The notes under the pieces were generated by a model. It was not told the DNA's origin. It saw only the letters and a list, made by a program, of their open reading frames with translations, and ran no database searches. This document shows positions 46,616 through 55,769 of a stretch of 64,000 nucleotides of DNA, one piece after another. The stretch's first letter is position 1. Every line of letters begins with the position of its first letter. The translations under genes and the position numbers were made by a program. Origin of the DNA: Bradyrhizobium sp. dw_78 (lineage in GTDB: Bacteria > Pseudomonadota > Alphaproteobacteria > Rhizobiales > Xanthobacteraceae); NCBI RefSeq assembly GCF_018449525.1, contig NZ_JAAVUS010000004.1:434001-498000 (forward strand). Reading direction: 5' to 3'.

Positions 46616-46905
46616 AGCATGATCCGGAAAAGTGGACACCGGTTTTCCCTCGCGACAAACGCGGAACGCGTTTGCGCGGAGATCATGCTCAAACAATAAA
46701 ATAGAGCGCGATGGCGATTCGGCCTAAAGCTATCGCGCTCTATAGCGTTTTCGAGCGAAGTGGCTTCCGGTTCGCGTTAAGAAAACGCGTCAAAACAAGA
46801 GAGTAGAGCCTCGGTTCTGATTCCATCAGAACCGAAAAGGCTCTAGGCTTCGTTCCGATTGAATCAGAACCGCAGCCTGGATTCTGTTTTGATCCGAGAT
46901 CCCGC
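46613..46905. repeat. Mosaic intergenic repeat element
   Basis: At least three modules follow the aspartic-protease stop. Module A (46617-46697) opens agcatgatccggaaaagtgg and closes gatcatgctc, as in a dispersed element I recognise from rhizobial spacers. Module B has perfect 10-bp arms agagcgcgat/atcgcgctct (about 46703-46742). Module C (about 46804-46845) pairs agagcc/ggctct and cggttctgat/atcagaaccg, and a partial third tcagaacc copy follows. No gene is present. Confidence 0.7.
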
Positions 46906-46907
46906 GG

Positions 46908-47918
46908 TTACGCCGCGATCGGCGCAGCAATGCGATCCTCGACCAGCGCGATCGCTTCGCGCAGAACATCAAGACCGGCATCGGCCCTGACGCCGCGCTC
47001 GGCCAGATGGCGGCGAAACGCCCGTGCGCCGGGCACGCCATGAAACGCGCCGACGAAATGCCGCGTGATCGCATGCAGCCGGATGCCATGTGCGAGTTCG
47101 CGCTCGATATAGGGCGACATCGCCTCGAAGGCATCCTTCATCGAGGCGTGCGGCGGCGTCTCGCCGAACAATTCGGAATCGACCGCCAGCAACCGCCAAG
47201 GCTCCCGATAGGCCGCGCGGCCCAGCATCACGCCATCGACATCGCCAAGATGCAGTTTGGCCTGCTCGATGCCCGCGATCCCGCCATTGATGATGATAGG
47301 TACCTGCGGCAGCGAAGCCTTCAGCCGATAGACCCTGTCGTAATCCAGCGGCGGGATGTCGCGATTTTCCTTCGGCGATAGTCCCTTGAGCCAGGCCTTG
47401 CGGGCGTGAACGATCAAGGCGTCGCCGCCGGCGGCGACCACATCGTGCGCCATCACATCGAGCGCCGTTTCCGGATCCTGGTCGTCGATGCCGATCCGGC
47501 ACTTGACCGTGACCGGGATCCGCACCGCGCGCTTCATGGCGGCGACGCCTTCGGCGACCAGTTCCGGCTCCGCCATCAGGCAGGCGCCGAAACGGCCGTC
47601 CTGCACCCGGTCCGACGGACAGCCGACATTGAGGTTGATTTCATCGTAGCCGAAATCCTCGCCGATCCGGGCCGCGGTCGCGAGATCGCACGGATCGGAG
47701 CCGCCAAGCTGGAGCGCGACCGGATGCTCGCTGGCATCGAAGCCAAGCAGACGCTGCCGGTCGCCATGAATGACGGCGCCCGTCGTCAGCATCTCCGTAT
47801 AAAGCCGCGCCCGCCGCGTCAGCAGACGATGGAACACGCGGCAATGCCGGTCGGTCCAGTCCATCATGGGGGCGACGGAGAACCGCATCGCCTTGGTTCT
47901 ATTGTATTTTTTCGTCAT
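46908..47918 (-). CDS. dusA: tRNA dihydrouridine synthase DusA
   Basis: The 336-aa flavoenzyme makes dihydrouridine at positions 20/20a of tRNA. The N-terminal FSVAPMMDWTDRHCR binds FMN; NLNVGCPSDRVQDGRFGACLM carries the catalytic cysteine; VKCRIGIDD and the IINGGI phosphate loop are intact. The 5' end is a known integration site for islands with DusA-type tyrosine recombinases, and such a recombinase gene begins 139 nt away. The first ten residues (MTKKYNRTKA) may therefore be supplied by the island. Confidence 0.93.
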   Translation of the reverse strand: MTKKYNRTKAMRFSVAPMMDWTDRHCRVFHRLLTRRARLYTEMLTTGAVIHGDRQRLLGFDASEHPVALQLGGSDPCDLATAARIGEDFGYDEINLNVGCPSDRVQDGRFGACLMAEPELVAEGVAAMKRAVRIPVTVKCRIGIDDQDPETALDVMAHDVVAAGGDALIVHARKAWLKGLSPKENRDIPPLDYDRVYRLKASLPQVPIIINGGIAGIEQAKLHLGDVDGVMLGRAAYREPWRLLAVDSELFGETPPHASMKDAFEAMSPYIERELAHGIRLHAITRHFVGAFHGVPGARAFRRHLAERGVRADAGLDVLREAIALVEDRIAAPIAA

Positions 47919-47996
47919 TTTCTGTCATTTTTAGCTCGCCGGAAGCCGTACTGAGGCCCCCTTATTTTACGGCATTTTCTCACATTCTTCCGGCCC

Positions 47997-48036
47997 CGGT
48001 ACTGCGGCGCAGTACCGTTCGGCCCGTGCAGTACCG
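47997..48036. promoter_or_regulatory. CAGTACC repeat cluster upstream of the integrase
   Basis: A perfect palindrome GGTACTGC-ggc-GCAGTACC (47998-48016) is followed by another GCAGTACCG (48028-48036). The cluster lies 20-60 nt before the integrase ATG, between it and dusA. It may be an operator or arm-type recombinase site. Confidence 0.5.
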
Positions 48037-48057
48037 CAGAAGAGGAAGTAAACGATC

Positions 48058-49326
48058 ATGGGTACCGTTATAGCACGCAAGCAAAAAGATGGTTCCACCC
48101 GCTTCCAGGGACAGCTCCTGATCAAGCGGGACGGGAAGATAGTACATCGGGAAAGCCGGACCTTCGAGCGTCGGCAGGCCGCGGCCGCGTGGGTCGACAA
48201 TAGGGAAAAGAAACTTGCCAAGCCTGGAGCCCTGGAGCGTCTCCACAATGCGGACCCAGACTTGGCGACTGTGATTGATCAATATGTCAGGGAATCGATC
48301 AAGGAGATCGGAAAGACAAAGGCTCAAGTTCTTCGCGCAATAAAGGAGTACCCCATCGCCCAAAAGCGGTGCTCTACAATAACAAGCGAAGATATCGTCG
48401 CGTTTGCGCAGCAGCGTGTTGCAAAGGTGACGCCCCAAACGGTCGGAAACTATCTGTCTCACCTTGGCGCTATTTTTGCGATCGCGCGTCCGGCATGGGG
48501 ATATGAACTCAATCAGACGGCGATGGAGGATGCCCAAGTTGTCGCCAAGCGACTTGGCATTTCAAGCAAGAGCCGCGACCGAGAGCGTCGCCCTGCCCTG
48601 GATGAACTCGATAAAGTGATGGCTCATTTCACCGAACGTCATCGCCGGCGGCCATCCTCTGTTCCGATGCACAAAATCGTTCCATTCGCTATCTTCTCAA
48701 CGCGCCGGCAGGAAGAGATCACGCGCATTTTTTGGAAAGACCTTGATGTAGAGGGGAGTCGCGTATTGGTTCGCGACATGAAAAATCCTGGCGAGAAGAT
48801 CGGGAACGACATTTGGTGCGATCTTCCACCGCAAGCGTTGCAGATCATCCTTTCTATGCCGAAGGTGTGTGCGGAGATATTTCCCTACAGCACCGACGCC
48901 ATTGGTGCCGGCTTCACACGCGCCTGTCAGTTCTTACTGATCGACGATCTACACTTCCACGATTTGCGACATGATGGCGTTTCCCGATTATTCGAAATCG
49001 GATGGAACATCCCGCGCGTGGCCGCGACTTCCGGTCATCGGTCTTGGAAGAGTCTCGCGCGATATACACACTTGCGGCAGACTGGCGATAAATATGCCGA
49101 ATGGAATTGGCTGTCGGTTGCGACTGAACCTCTCAGCCCACGATCACGCGCCCGCAAGCGTGATGGGCGACGGCGAGACAAGTCTACAAAGGGCCGGCAG
49201 TCCGGCGCTCGCGGGACAAGCACTCGCCAGGAATTATTTTCGGTGACAACGCCTGCACCTCGCGTTCCAACACCGGTCGCCGCCCTGGGCGGGCGGCCGC
49301 GCAAGGCACATTCACTTGACGAATAA
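48058..49326 (+). CDS. Tyrosine recombinase (DusA-type integrase)
   Basis: A 422-aa site-specific recombinase. An N-terminal SAM-like arm-binding region precedes the catalytic domain. The catalytic residues appear intact: Arg in FSTRRQEEITR, Lys region after EGSRVLVRDMK, HxxR in FHDLRHDG, His in SGHRSW and the nucleophile Tyr in LARYTHL. The C-terminal 70 residues are basic and disordered-looking. GAGGAAG precedes the ATG. Its position beside dusA points to that gene as the attachment site. Confidence 0.9.
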   Translation: MGTVIARKQKDGSTRFQGQLLIKRDGKIVHRESRTFERRQAAAAWVDNREKKLAKPGALERLHNADPDLATVIDQYVRESIKEIGKTKAQVLRAIKEYPIAQKRCSTITSEDIVAFAQQRVAKVTPQTVGNYLSHLGAIFAIARPAWGYELNQTAMEDAQVVAKRLGISSKSRDRERRPALDELDKVMAHFTERHRRRPSSVPMHKIVPFAIFSTRRQEEITRIFWKDLDVEGSRVLVRDMKNPGEKIGNDIWCDLPPQALQIILSMPKVCAEIFPYSTDAIGAGFTRACQFLLIDDLHFHDLRHDGVSRLFEIGWNIPRVAATSGHRSWKSLARYTHLRQTGDKYAEWNWLSVATEPLSPRSRARKRDGRRRDKSTKGRQSGARGTSTRQELFSVTTPAPRVPTPVAALGGRPRKAHSLDE

Positions 49327-49507
49327 GTCCGGTAGCACTTTTGCTGCCCCGGTGTTGGTGTACTACCGTCGCAGATCGTTCGCTCGCGGGCGACCCCTGG
49401 CTTTTGTATCGAGACGAACCGCATTCGGAGCGGATCGATGCAGGCATTGTTCGATTGTGTGCGATCGCATCGCATGTAGACACCGCTCTTGAGCGGCATC
49501 TATAACG

Positions 49508-50584
49508 TCAGAAGTTGAGGATCTTTGGATAATCCAGGTTTTCTATCAACGTCAGGCAAACGTTGGTGGCATTTTCTATTGCCAATCTGCGGATTTCGCT
49601 TCCCGTTTCGTCATCAAGGTCGCCTTTGCCTGCGCAGAGGTCGGATATTCCGCGAACGACAATGCCACCGATCAAGGAGGGACATCCACCCTGCGGCGCA
49701 GGAGTTGTCCGCAGCAATTCCACCGAGCGGACCAAACCGTAACTCTCCATGTCCACTGCAAGTAACTCGCCGTTCTTCCAAGGGACGCGATCCTGTTCAC
49801 CCTTTTGGCGATGGACGTCGAATTGAAGCTGCGTGTTTTTCTCCTGCAAATATTTCTTGTATTCTTCGCTGTCGACAACGTGGTGGGTTCCAAGAACCCA
49901 TCCCATGTGAAGCTTCCGGCTTCGTTTTGTCGAAGGCAGCTCTTGGAATGCTGCCGGCAGCGAGGTGGTCTTTAGCTGTTGAAGACGGACCGACCTCAAC
50001 GCAGGTTCAACGCCCGCTAAAATTTCGTCCGTTGGCAGGGATTCAATAAAGTGCCGCGCATAGCGAAGAAACGAATTGTCGAACAGTTTGTCTCTCTGAT
50101 CGACGAGAATCTGGCCATTGGCTCCCGGCGGCCGCGTTTGTGTGGAATCGCAGAGACGGTATTTCGCAGGCTTGCCTCCGGTCGCAGCAAGGGACATGAC
50201 TTTGTCGCCGGCGTATAATTTGACTTGATTTGAGACGACCACATCTCCCAAGCCGACTGTGGAATGCAGTGATCCTGAAATACCGACCATCAAGACCAAG
50301 GTTGGCGTGAAGGAGACAATTGCAGATGTGGTGCCGAGCACCGATTCAACTTGGCCCATTCCGTCTAGAGTCTGGATTACGACGCGAACTTTGCCAAAGG
50401 GAGAATCGTAGGCGCAAAGATAATTTCGACGTTCGGACGTCGGATCCCATTTCGGACGCTCTGTGAGAGCCCGATGGAAGTAGCCTCGCTCTTCCGGAAG
50501 CGCCACGACGAGAAGTATCGTGGCTATGCTGGTATCGTCCGGCTTATCGCCAGAGGAACCCCTTCCCCCCTTCGCCCTCTTCAT
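49508..50584 (-). CDS. PNP/MTAN-fold nucleosidase-like protein
   Basis: A 358-aa protein of the nucleoside phosphorylase/MTA-SAH nucleosidase superfamily. Catalytic-type residues are present in order: Glu in VVALPEERGYF (about 31), the phosphate/purine loop MVGISGSLHSTVGLGDVV, Glu in AVDMESYGL, and Asp in RGISDLCAGKGD. It is about 120 residues longer than housekeeping MTAN because of inserts in the middle. It overlaps the preceding gene by one base. PNP-fold domains act as ATP-cleaving effectors in some phage defence systems, which makes a defence role possible but unproven. Confidence 0.75.
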   Translation of the reverse strand: MKRAKGGRGSSGDKPDDTSIATILLVVALPEERGYFHRALTERPKWDPTSERRNYLCAYDSPFGKVRVVIQTLDGMGQVESVLGTTSAIVSFTPTLVLMVGISGSLHSTVGLGDVVVSNQVKLYAGDKVMSLAATGGKPAKYRLCDSTQTRPPGANGQILVDQRDKLFDNSFLRYARHFIESLPTDEILAGVEPALRSVRLQQLKTTSLPAAFQELPSTKRSRKLHMGWVLGTHHVVDSEEYKKYLQEKNTQLQFDVHRQKGEQDRVPWKNGELLAVDMESYGLVRSVELLRTTPAPQGGCPSLIGGIVVRGISDLCAGKGDLDDETGSEIRRLAIENATNVCLTLIENLDYPKILNF

Positions 50585-51069
50585 TAGGGTCTTACCGCCC
50601 GTCCTTCAACATTCCCCGACACGCTGGTCACGCTGTAGGCGTCTTTATTCTCTACAAGCGATCGGAGCGCGCTGCGCACAAGGAAACGGTCAACCCCTTC
50701 GCGAATTACATAGCGAACCCTGATGCACCCGACTCGGATGTCCAAAAGATCCAACGTCGCAAGCAGTCGGCGTTCCAGGAATTCCTTAACGCGGAAGATC
50801 TCAGAACCGATCGCTTTCAGCTTGGTCGATTCGTAAATCAGCCGCGAGTTTATCGGCTTCCCACGCTCCTCCGGCCATTCGAGATCGAACACGACCGTTA
50901 TCGTATTCGCTTTCTCGGGCGCACGAGTCGGAGCGGAATAAATCGTCCTGGCAAAATTTGCAGGGTGCTCTGCAATCTCGGAAAGAAAAGAACGCCGATC
51001 TCGCATGACGAAGAACCCTTGCTCCTTCTTACCCCCATGGCTTATCCCTGATTCTTCTGAAATTTGCAT
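50584..51069 (-). CDS. Hypothetical protein, partner of the nucleosidase-like protein
   Basis: A 161-aa protein that I do not recognise. The start may be ATG 51069 or ATG 51006 (MRDRRSFLSEI). The core contains a beta-rich stretch (TITVVFDLEWPEERG), a charged helix, and a strand-rich C-terminal part (RVGCIRVRYVIREGVDRF). It has no signal peptide and no transmembrane segment. Its stop overlaps the nucleosidase start (one base), so the two are translationally coupled and probably work together. A sensor or regulatory role would be speculation. Confidence 0.6.
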   Translation of the reverse strand: MQISEESGISHGGKKEQGFFVMRDRRSFLSEIAEHPANFARTIYSAPTRAPEKANTITVVFDLEWPEERGKPINSRLIYESTKLKAIGSEIFRVKEFLERRLLATLDLLDIRVGCIRVRYVIREGVDRFLVRSALRSLVENKDAYSVTSVSGNVEGRAVRP

Positions 51070-51423
51070 TAATCATCCATTGAACATTGCGATCGACGAC
51101 CAAAAAATCCGATTGTCGAAAAGAGATTCCCGGCAAGGGAACCATCCAAACGCAACCTTGGAGCGAGGGCAAGGGGGATCCGGCCTTGGGCGCCGCAATT
51201 TGTCGTGGATGCGCAAGACGCCGGCTTCCCACACATCATGGCGATAGCTCCACCAGACACCCAAAAGATGGCGATCGTTTCCTCGGCCTTCAACCATCTA
51301 TACGCCAAAATGACGAGGCGCACCCGTCCAAAAATACCGATATAACGCCATGATAAACATCAATAATTTCGCCCGTCGACGCACAGACCGAACCGCGGGG
51401 CGATCTCGGCGCCAAAGGTCTTG
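51070..51423. other. Spacer without a recognised gene
   Basis: This 354-nt AT-richer stretch separates the two-gene unit from the decayed MFS gene. Short open frames exist on both strands but none shows a domain, a ribosome-binding site or plausible codon use. It probably contains the promoter of the two-gene unit. Confidence 0.4.
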
Positions 51424-52644
51424 TCAAGCGCACGACCACACGAACCAGAGCCAGGTTATGGCTTGCAGAATGACGTTGGCGCCGAAAGCGGCCTGGTAAG
51501 CGACGAGTGGGTGGCGGGCGGCTTCGAGCGGCCAATAGTCGATGATCACACCGGTCAGGCCTTGCAGGAGGAAGGCCCCCGATGTGGAAGACGTTGAGCG
51601 CGGCGTTTGCCCGGCCGGCGAGTTCTTTCGGGAAGTATTCGGCCACGGACGCATAGCTCAGCACGGTGGTGGCGCCGACGGCCGCCACGAAGCACCACAG
51701 GATATAGGATGGCAGCGGCCATCGCAGAATAAGTGCAGCCTGCACCGTGATGAATAGCGCCGCGACGGCGGCAAACAGAACCCGCGGATCGACGTTGCGT
51801 TTGCGCAGGCGGGTGGCGATCATGCCGAGGAGTAGCGCGCCGAGGCTCAGCGCCACAGCCATCCCAAATGGGTGATCGACGAGCGCAGCGCGGTTGAGCC
51901 CTTCGACATCGCTGAACCACGGCGCGGCCCACAGTCCCTGGAGAGACCGTGCGGTTCCGATCATGGTCGCCGACAACGGCGCCAAGCGCCAAAAGCGCGG
52001 ATCGCTGTAGATCCGTTTCAGGCCGGCGAGAACCTGGCTGTTTCCGATCGAAGGCAATCGTGGTGCTTCCGGAACGAGAAGATAGATAGCCGCGGCCGCA
52101 AACAGCGTCGCCCCCGCAAGCCACGCGAACAAACCGCGCCAGCCGATCAAAGCGAGAAGCCATTCCGAGGGTGTCGTTGCGGTGACAGACCCGAGTGCCC
52201 CGAGCATGACCATCCAACCGTTGACGAGCGGGACACGGTCTGCCGGAAACCAGAGCACGGTCGCCTTTAGGCCGGCTGTAAGAGCTGCCGCGACGCCAAG
52301 GCCGATCATGGCACGACCAAGCACAAGCGAAGCGAAGCCATCTGAAACGGCAAATAGCGCCGCACCGATCGCCGCCACCAGAAGCAGCGAGCCTTGCACA
52401 CGTCGCGGACCATAGCGGTCGAGCAAAATCCCGATCGGCAGTTGGGCTGCGGCGAATGTGAGGAAATACGAAGACGTGAGCAAACCGAGCGCGCTGGATT
52501 CGAGCGCGAATTCGGTCGTCAGCGGCGCGGCGATCAATGCGCTGACGGTCCTGAACAGATAAGACAGATAGTAGCCGGCGGCAAACGGCAGGAAGACCCG
52601 CAGAATAAGACCGAGGCCTTGCGCTTGCCCTCCGAGGAAAGGAT
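51424..52644 (-). pseudogene. MFS transporter, frameshifted and without a start codon
   Basis: The minus strand encodes a 12-helix MFS protein (RVFLPFAAGYYLSYLFRTV, LPIGILLDRYGPRRVQGS, LTAGLKATVLWFPADRVPL). At a run of five C (51576-51580, plus strand) the frame breaks: FHIGG continues properly as AFLLQGLTGVIIDYW only in another frame, which ends at 51424. The 5' end also lacks any ATG, GTG or TTG near the first helix. Either the gene has decayed or the break is a homopolymer error plus a lost 5' end. Confidence 0.7.
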
Positions 52645-52703
52645 CGTCGGCTACTGGGACTTGCGCTCCTGGTGGTCGGAGAAGGGGCGGACGCTTGGCA
52701 ACG

Positions 52704-53336
52704 TCAGGGCTGCTTGCGCTGGACGGTCGAATGCGGCCGATAGATGGGCGCCTCGTGAAAGGCTCCGTTGCTGCCGCCCTCCCGGACGGCAGCAGGACGT
52801 ACTGAAGCGCGGCGAATGTCGGTCGTCCCATCACGCAACGCGCCATGGGGCACGCGGTCGTGCCGTATCGACGGGTCGCCGAGCGGAATAACCTCCTCGG
52901 ATGAGAAGATGTTGGGGTTCGTCGCGACGAGCCGCTCGAGGGTTTCCCGCATGAGCGGCCTGCCGTCGTGGACGCGCCGGCCAATCTGCGCAGCGAATTC
53001 GTCAAAACGAGCGACGCCGACAGTGCATGCGGACCGTTGCGCGGCTTCGGGGACCGGCGGAGTCACCGCGAGGTGGAAACGCGCGTGCATCGCAATGGTC
53101 TCACCGACGATCTTGAGCTCGTGATCGAGGTGGTCGAGCTGGCGGCGCATCCCGGCAAGCTCCTGCTCAAAGGAGGGAGCCGCGTCCCGCCCCTCGGCCT
53201 CGTCGAGAAAGCGGTGCAGCGCGGCAGCCACAAGCCCGGATTTCGTGACACCCAACTGATCGGCGGCAGCGCCGAGCCGTAACGCGAGATCCTCATTGAT
53301 GTAGACACAGCTTTTTCGCTTCATGACGCGGCTCAT
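52704..53336 (-). CDS. Ribbon-helix-helix (CopG-like) protein of a conjugation locus
   Basis: A 210-aa protein. The first 50 residues look like a ribbon-helix-helix DNA-binding domain (KSCVYINEDLALRLGAAADQ, then LGVTKSGLVAAAL). A coiled segment (about 60-90) and a long linker follow. The C-terminal VREGGSNGAFHE motif is one I associate with CopG-type genes sited between traG and trbB in rhizobial islands. Here neither neighbour is in its usual place, so it is displaced. Its start overlaps the hydrolase stop (ATGA); an ATG at 53324 is an alternative. Confidence 0.65.
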   Translation of the reverse strand: MSRVMKRKSCVYINEDLALRLGAAADQLGVTKSGLVAAALHRFLDEAEGRDAAPSFEQELAGMRRQLDHLDHELKIVGETIAMHARFHLAVTPPVPEAAQRSACTVGVARFDEFAAQIGRRVHDGRPLMRETLERLVATNPNIFSSEEVIPLGDPSIRHDRVPHGALRDGTTDIRRASVRPAAVREGGSNGAFHEAPIYRPHSTVQRKQP

Positions 53337-54406
53337 TCGATCGCGAAGGCGCAGACCGGGCCTATTTGAGGTGCTGAAATTAGTTCGGGTGACCGCCGAA
53401 CCGGGACTTGTCGTGGAAGCTCGCTCGGGGAAACGTCGGCGGGGCGATTGGCTTGATGCAAAATCACCACGTTGCTGTCGCTTCGCTCGTCGCCGGTATG
53501 GAGCGGCGCCCGAGTTTGCCCGTTCTGTTCGAGGCTCACGCGACTCGTTCCAAGTGCAGGTGTTGTATAGAACCGCCGCCAGCTTCGCCGTTCCACCGCC
53601 GCGAGAAAGGTCTCGACCTGGGCATTGAATGCCGCGGGTTCCTCCAAGTTAATCGCGTGGCCGGTATTTGGCGATATAAAGAGACCGGCATTCGGCAGTG
53701 TAGCCTTCAGCATCAGATTTGTTTCAAGGCAGGCGACGTCCTCGTCGCCGACCATCAGGAGGACCGGGACTGCCATTTTTGAAAACTCTTCGCGCAATTC
53801 GTGCAGAGAAGGCCGCTGCGCCTGGCAACGAATGATCGTGTTCGATAGCCCCGGCCCCGACTGTTCGCGGAGCTGATCGGCGAACTCCTGCCAACGCTTT
53901 GGATCCTTGTATTTGAGCTGGATGCGGGTTCCGCTCTTTGCGACCTGTCCTGCCATCGCGGCCGCACCGCGTTCGGCGAACGCGCGCGCCAGGACGGATG
54001 TCTCTCTCAGCCACGCGTGACGGTGAGACGGCGACGAGCCCGATCCTGCAGCTGCTGAGACGATCGCGGTGGCACGGTGCGGATATCGCAGCCCGAACTG
54101 GAGAGCTCCGTAAGCGCCCATGCTCAGACCAACGATGTGGGCGCGCTGGATATCGAGCGCGTCCATCAAAGCCGCGATATCGCCGACCGAGCGCTCCCAG
54201 CCGTAGGCCGCTGCGTCCGTGGGAACGTCGCTCGGCGGGTAACCGCGGGCGTTATAGGCGATACAACGATAGGCACGTGAAAAATAACGGACCTGATCTT
54301 CCCATTGGCGGAGGTCCGATCCGAATTCGTGGACAAAGATGACCGCGTATCCGACGCCGTGATCCTCAAAATACAGTTTTGTTCCCGACACATCGACATA
54401 TGGCAT
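53333..54406 (-). CDS. Alpha/beta hydrolase with C-terminal extension
   Basis: A 357-aa alpha/beta-hydrolase. The oxyanion region is FVHEFGSD, nucleophile Ser in VGLSMGAYG (about residue 98), acid in LMVGDEDVACL, and histidine in SPNTGHAINLEE. After about residue 275 it has an 80-residue Arg/Pro/Ser-rich tail unusual for the family, which may be read-through into former spacer. The start at 54406 follows GGGGAAAAG. Substrate unknown; ester, lactone or beta-ketoadipate enol-lactone hydrolysis are all possible. Confidence 0.8.
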   Translation of the reverse strand: MPYVDVSGTKLYFEDHGVGYAVIFVHEFGSDLRQWEDQVRYFSRAYRCIAYNARGYPPSDVPTDAAAYGWERSVGDIAALMDALDIQRAHIVGLSMGAYGALQFGLRYPHRATAIVSAAAGSGSSPSHRHAWLRETSVLARAFAERGAAAMAGQVAKSGTRIQLKYKDPKRWQEFADQLREQSGPGLSNTIIRCQAQRPSLHELREEFSKMAVPVLLMVGDEDVACLETNLMLKATLPNAGLFISPNTGHAINLEEPAAFNAQVETFLAAVERRSWRRFYTTPALGTSRVSLEQNGQTRAPLHTGDERSDSNVVILHQANRPADVSPSELPRQVPVRRSPELISAPQIGPVCAFAIE

Positions 54407-54718
54407 CGCTTTTCCCCGCACCAGAAATGGTATGCCCAACGAAAAACAGGCAAGGCGCCGGGATACAATCCCTTTTGTGCAGCGATCGTGCTATCGCGTA
54501 TGATAGCGTGCAATGACCGGGGCAACGAACCTATCGGACGCCACCGTCGATTATGATCTGGTCCTACTGCGCTATCGTGCGGCAATCGGCGCGTTTAGAC
54601 TGATCCTGTACGCTTCGGGACTAGCGCCTCGACGAAAGGTAGCTCAAGCAGTCGGCCGGGCACCAGACATCGTGTTGGGACACTTAGGCACCGGAATTTC
54701 TTTGTCGCGCATACGCTC
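54407..54718. other. Spacer with one weak open frame
   Basis: Between the hydrolase start and the protease remnant stop there is a 69-codon open frame on plus (54516-54722). It lacks a ribosome-binding site and has no family feature, so I do not call it. Promoter elements for the hydrolase must lie here, but none is clear. Confidence 0.4.
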
Positions 54719-55740
54719 TTAGCAACTCGGGCCTTTGGATGGAGTGGTTCGCTGCTCAGTAAGAATCACTTGTCCATGCCACCATCCTCGGGTTTGATCG
54801 TAAACGGGTCCGCTCTGAAGCCGAAAATGGAAGTTCGCCGACTTTCTGTCGCCACTTATCGTGACACCCTTGTCGGAAGCTGCCGCCGCCGACTCTTCCG
54901 CGAGTTTAGCTGCGACAATCGTCGCGTCCGTCTCGGATGAAAAAGGCAGGTCATAGGATTTTGACGAGGGTGAAAACGGCTCGTGATAATCGTAGGTTTC
55001 GTCAACCCGAAAGCTCCGATCAAATAGTTGCGCGACATCTAGTGCGGACCCCGACTGCGATATCGAACTCACGAAATCGGCCGGCGGCATTTCAAGTAGC
55101 GCCCGAGCGTACTGGACGGGTGTGATATAATCGTAATTTGGAAAATCCAAGCCGCCTGCGACGACTGCGACCACGCAGTTGGTACCTTCCAGGACCACGG
55201 GCCCCCGCTCATTCCGGGAGCGAGTCCAGCGTTCACCTGTATGGAGTTATGCGGCCCCAGCAAGCCCGTTACTTTTCCGGGACGAGCAGACAGCTCCTGT
55301 CGTTGTGGAACGCTAGGAAAACCGTAAGCGACGATCGGTTGCAGGTACGTAAACGCATAGTTCGATAGAATCTTCAGATGAGGCCACGAACTCGCTAACG
55401 CCGGTGAGAATCGTAGCAAAGCAATGTCTGCCGAGACCACCGGGCCAGGCGTTGCAAAAAGCTGATGCATTTCAGCGTCAATCGATCCCAAACCGCCTCG
55501 AATCTCACGTTGTTTATCCGACGGAATCTGGACCTCCAAAAGATGATTCGCGGTCGCGACCCATCCCTGATCGTTGATCAAGAAGCCCGTGCCGTCCTCG
55601 ACCGGTACGAACACGTTGCTCTCTCGATAGCCGACCTGAATGTAGACAACGGCCCGCTCCGGTTTATCATCGGCCAGACACCGTTGCGCAGGAAGCCAGG
55701 ACAGAAGGAGCAGAAGGAGAAATTCGGGGGCCACTCTCAT
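54719..55740 (-). pseudogene. Trypsin-like serine protease, frameshifted after the active-site serine
   Basis: The minus strand encodes an exported S1-type protease: signal peptide MRVAPEFLLLLLLSWLPA, His in WVATANHLL, Asp in VSADIALLRF, Ser in GLAPGMSGGP. Right after GGP the frame breaks, next to a five-C run (55202-55206, plus strand). The protein continues in another frame as VVLEGTNCVVAVVAGG and on to about 54719 with a 130-residue C-terminal domain. Restoring one base gives a protein of about 340 aa. It may be a pseudogene or a sequencing error. It follows the astacin gene by 29 nt. Confidence 0.75.
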
Positions 55741-55769
55741 TGCAGGACTCCGTTCGGCTCTTGACGCCT

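Noticed and set aside
54516-54722. Possible 69-aa gene on plus next to the protease remnant
   Set aside because: No ribosome-binding site, no signal or domain, and unremarkable composition.
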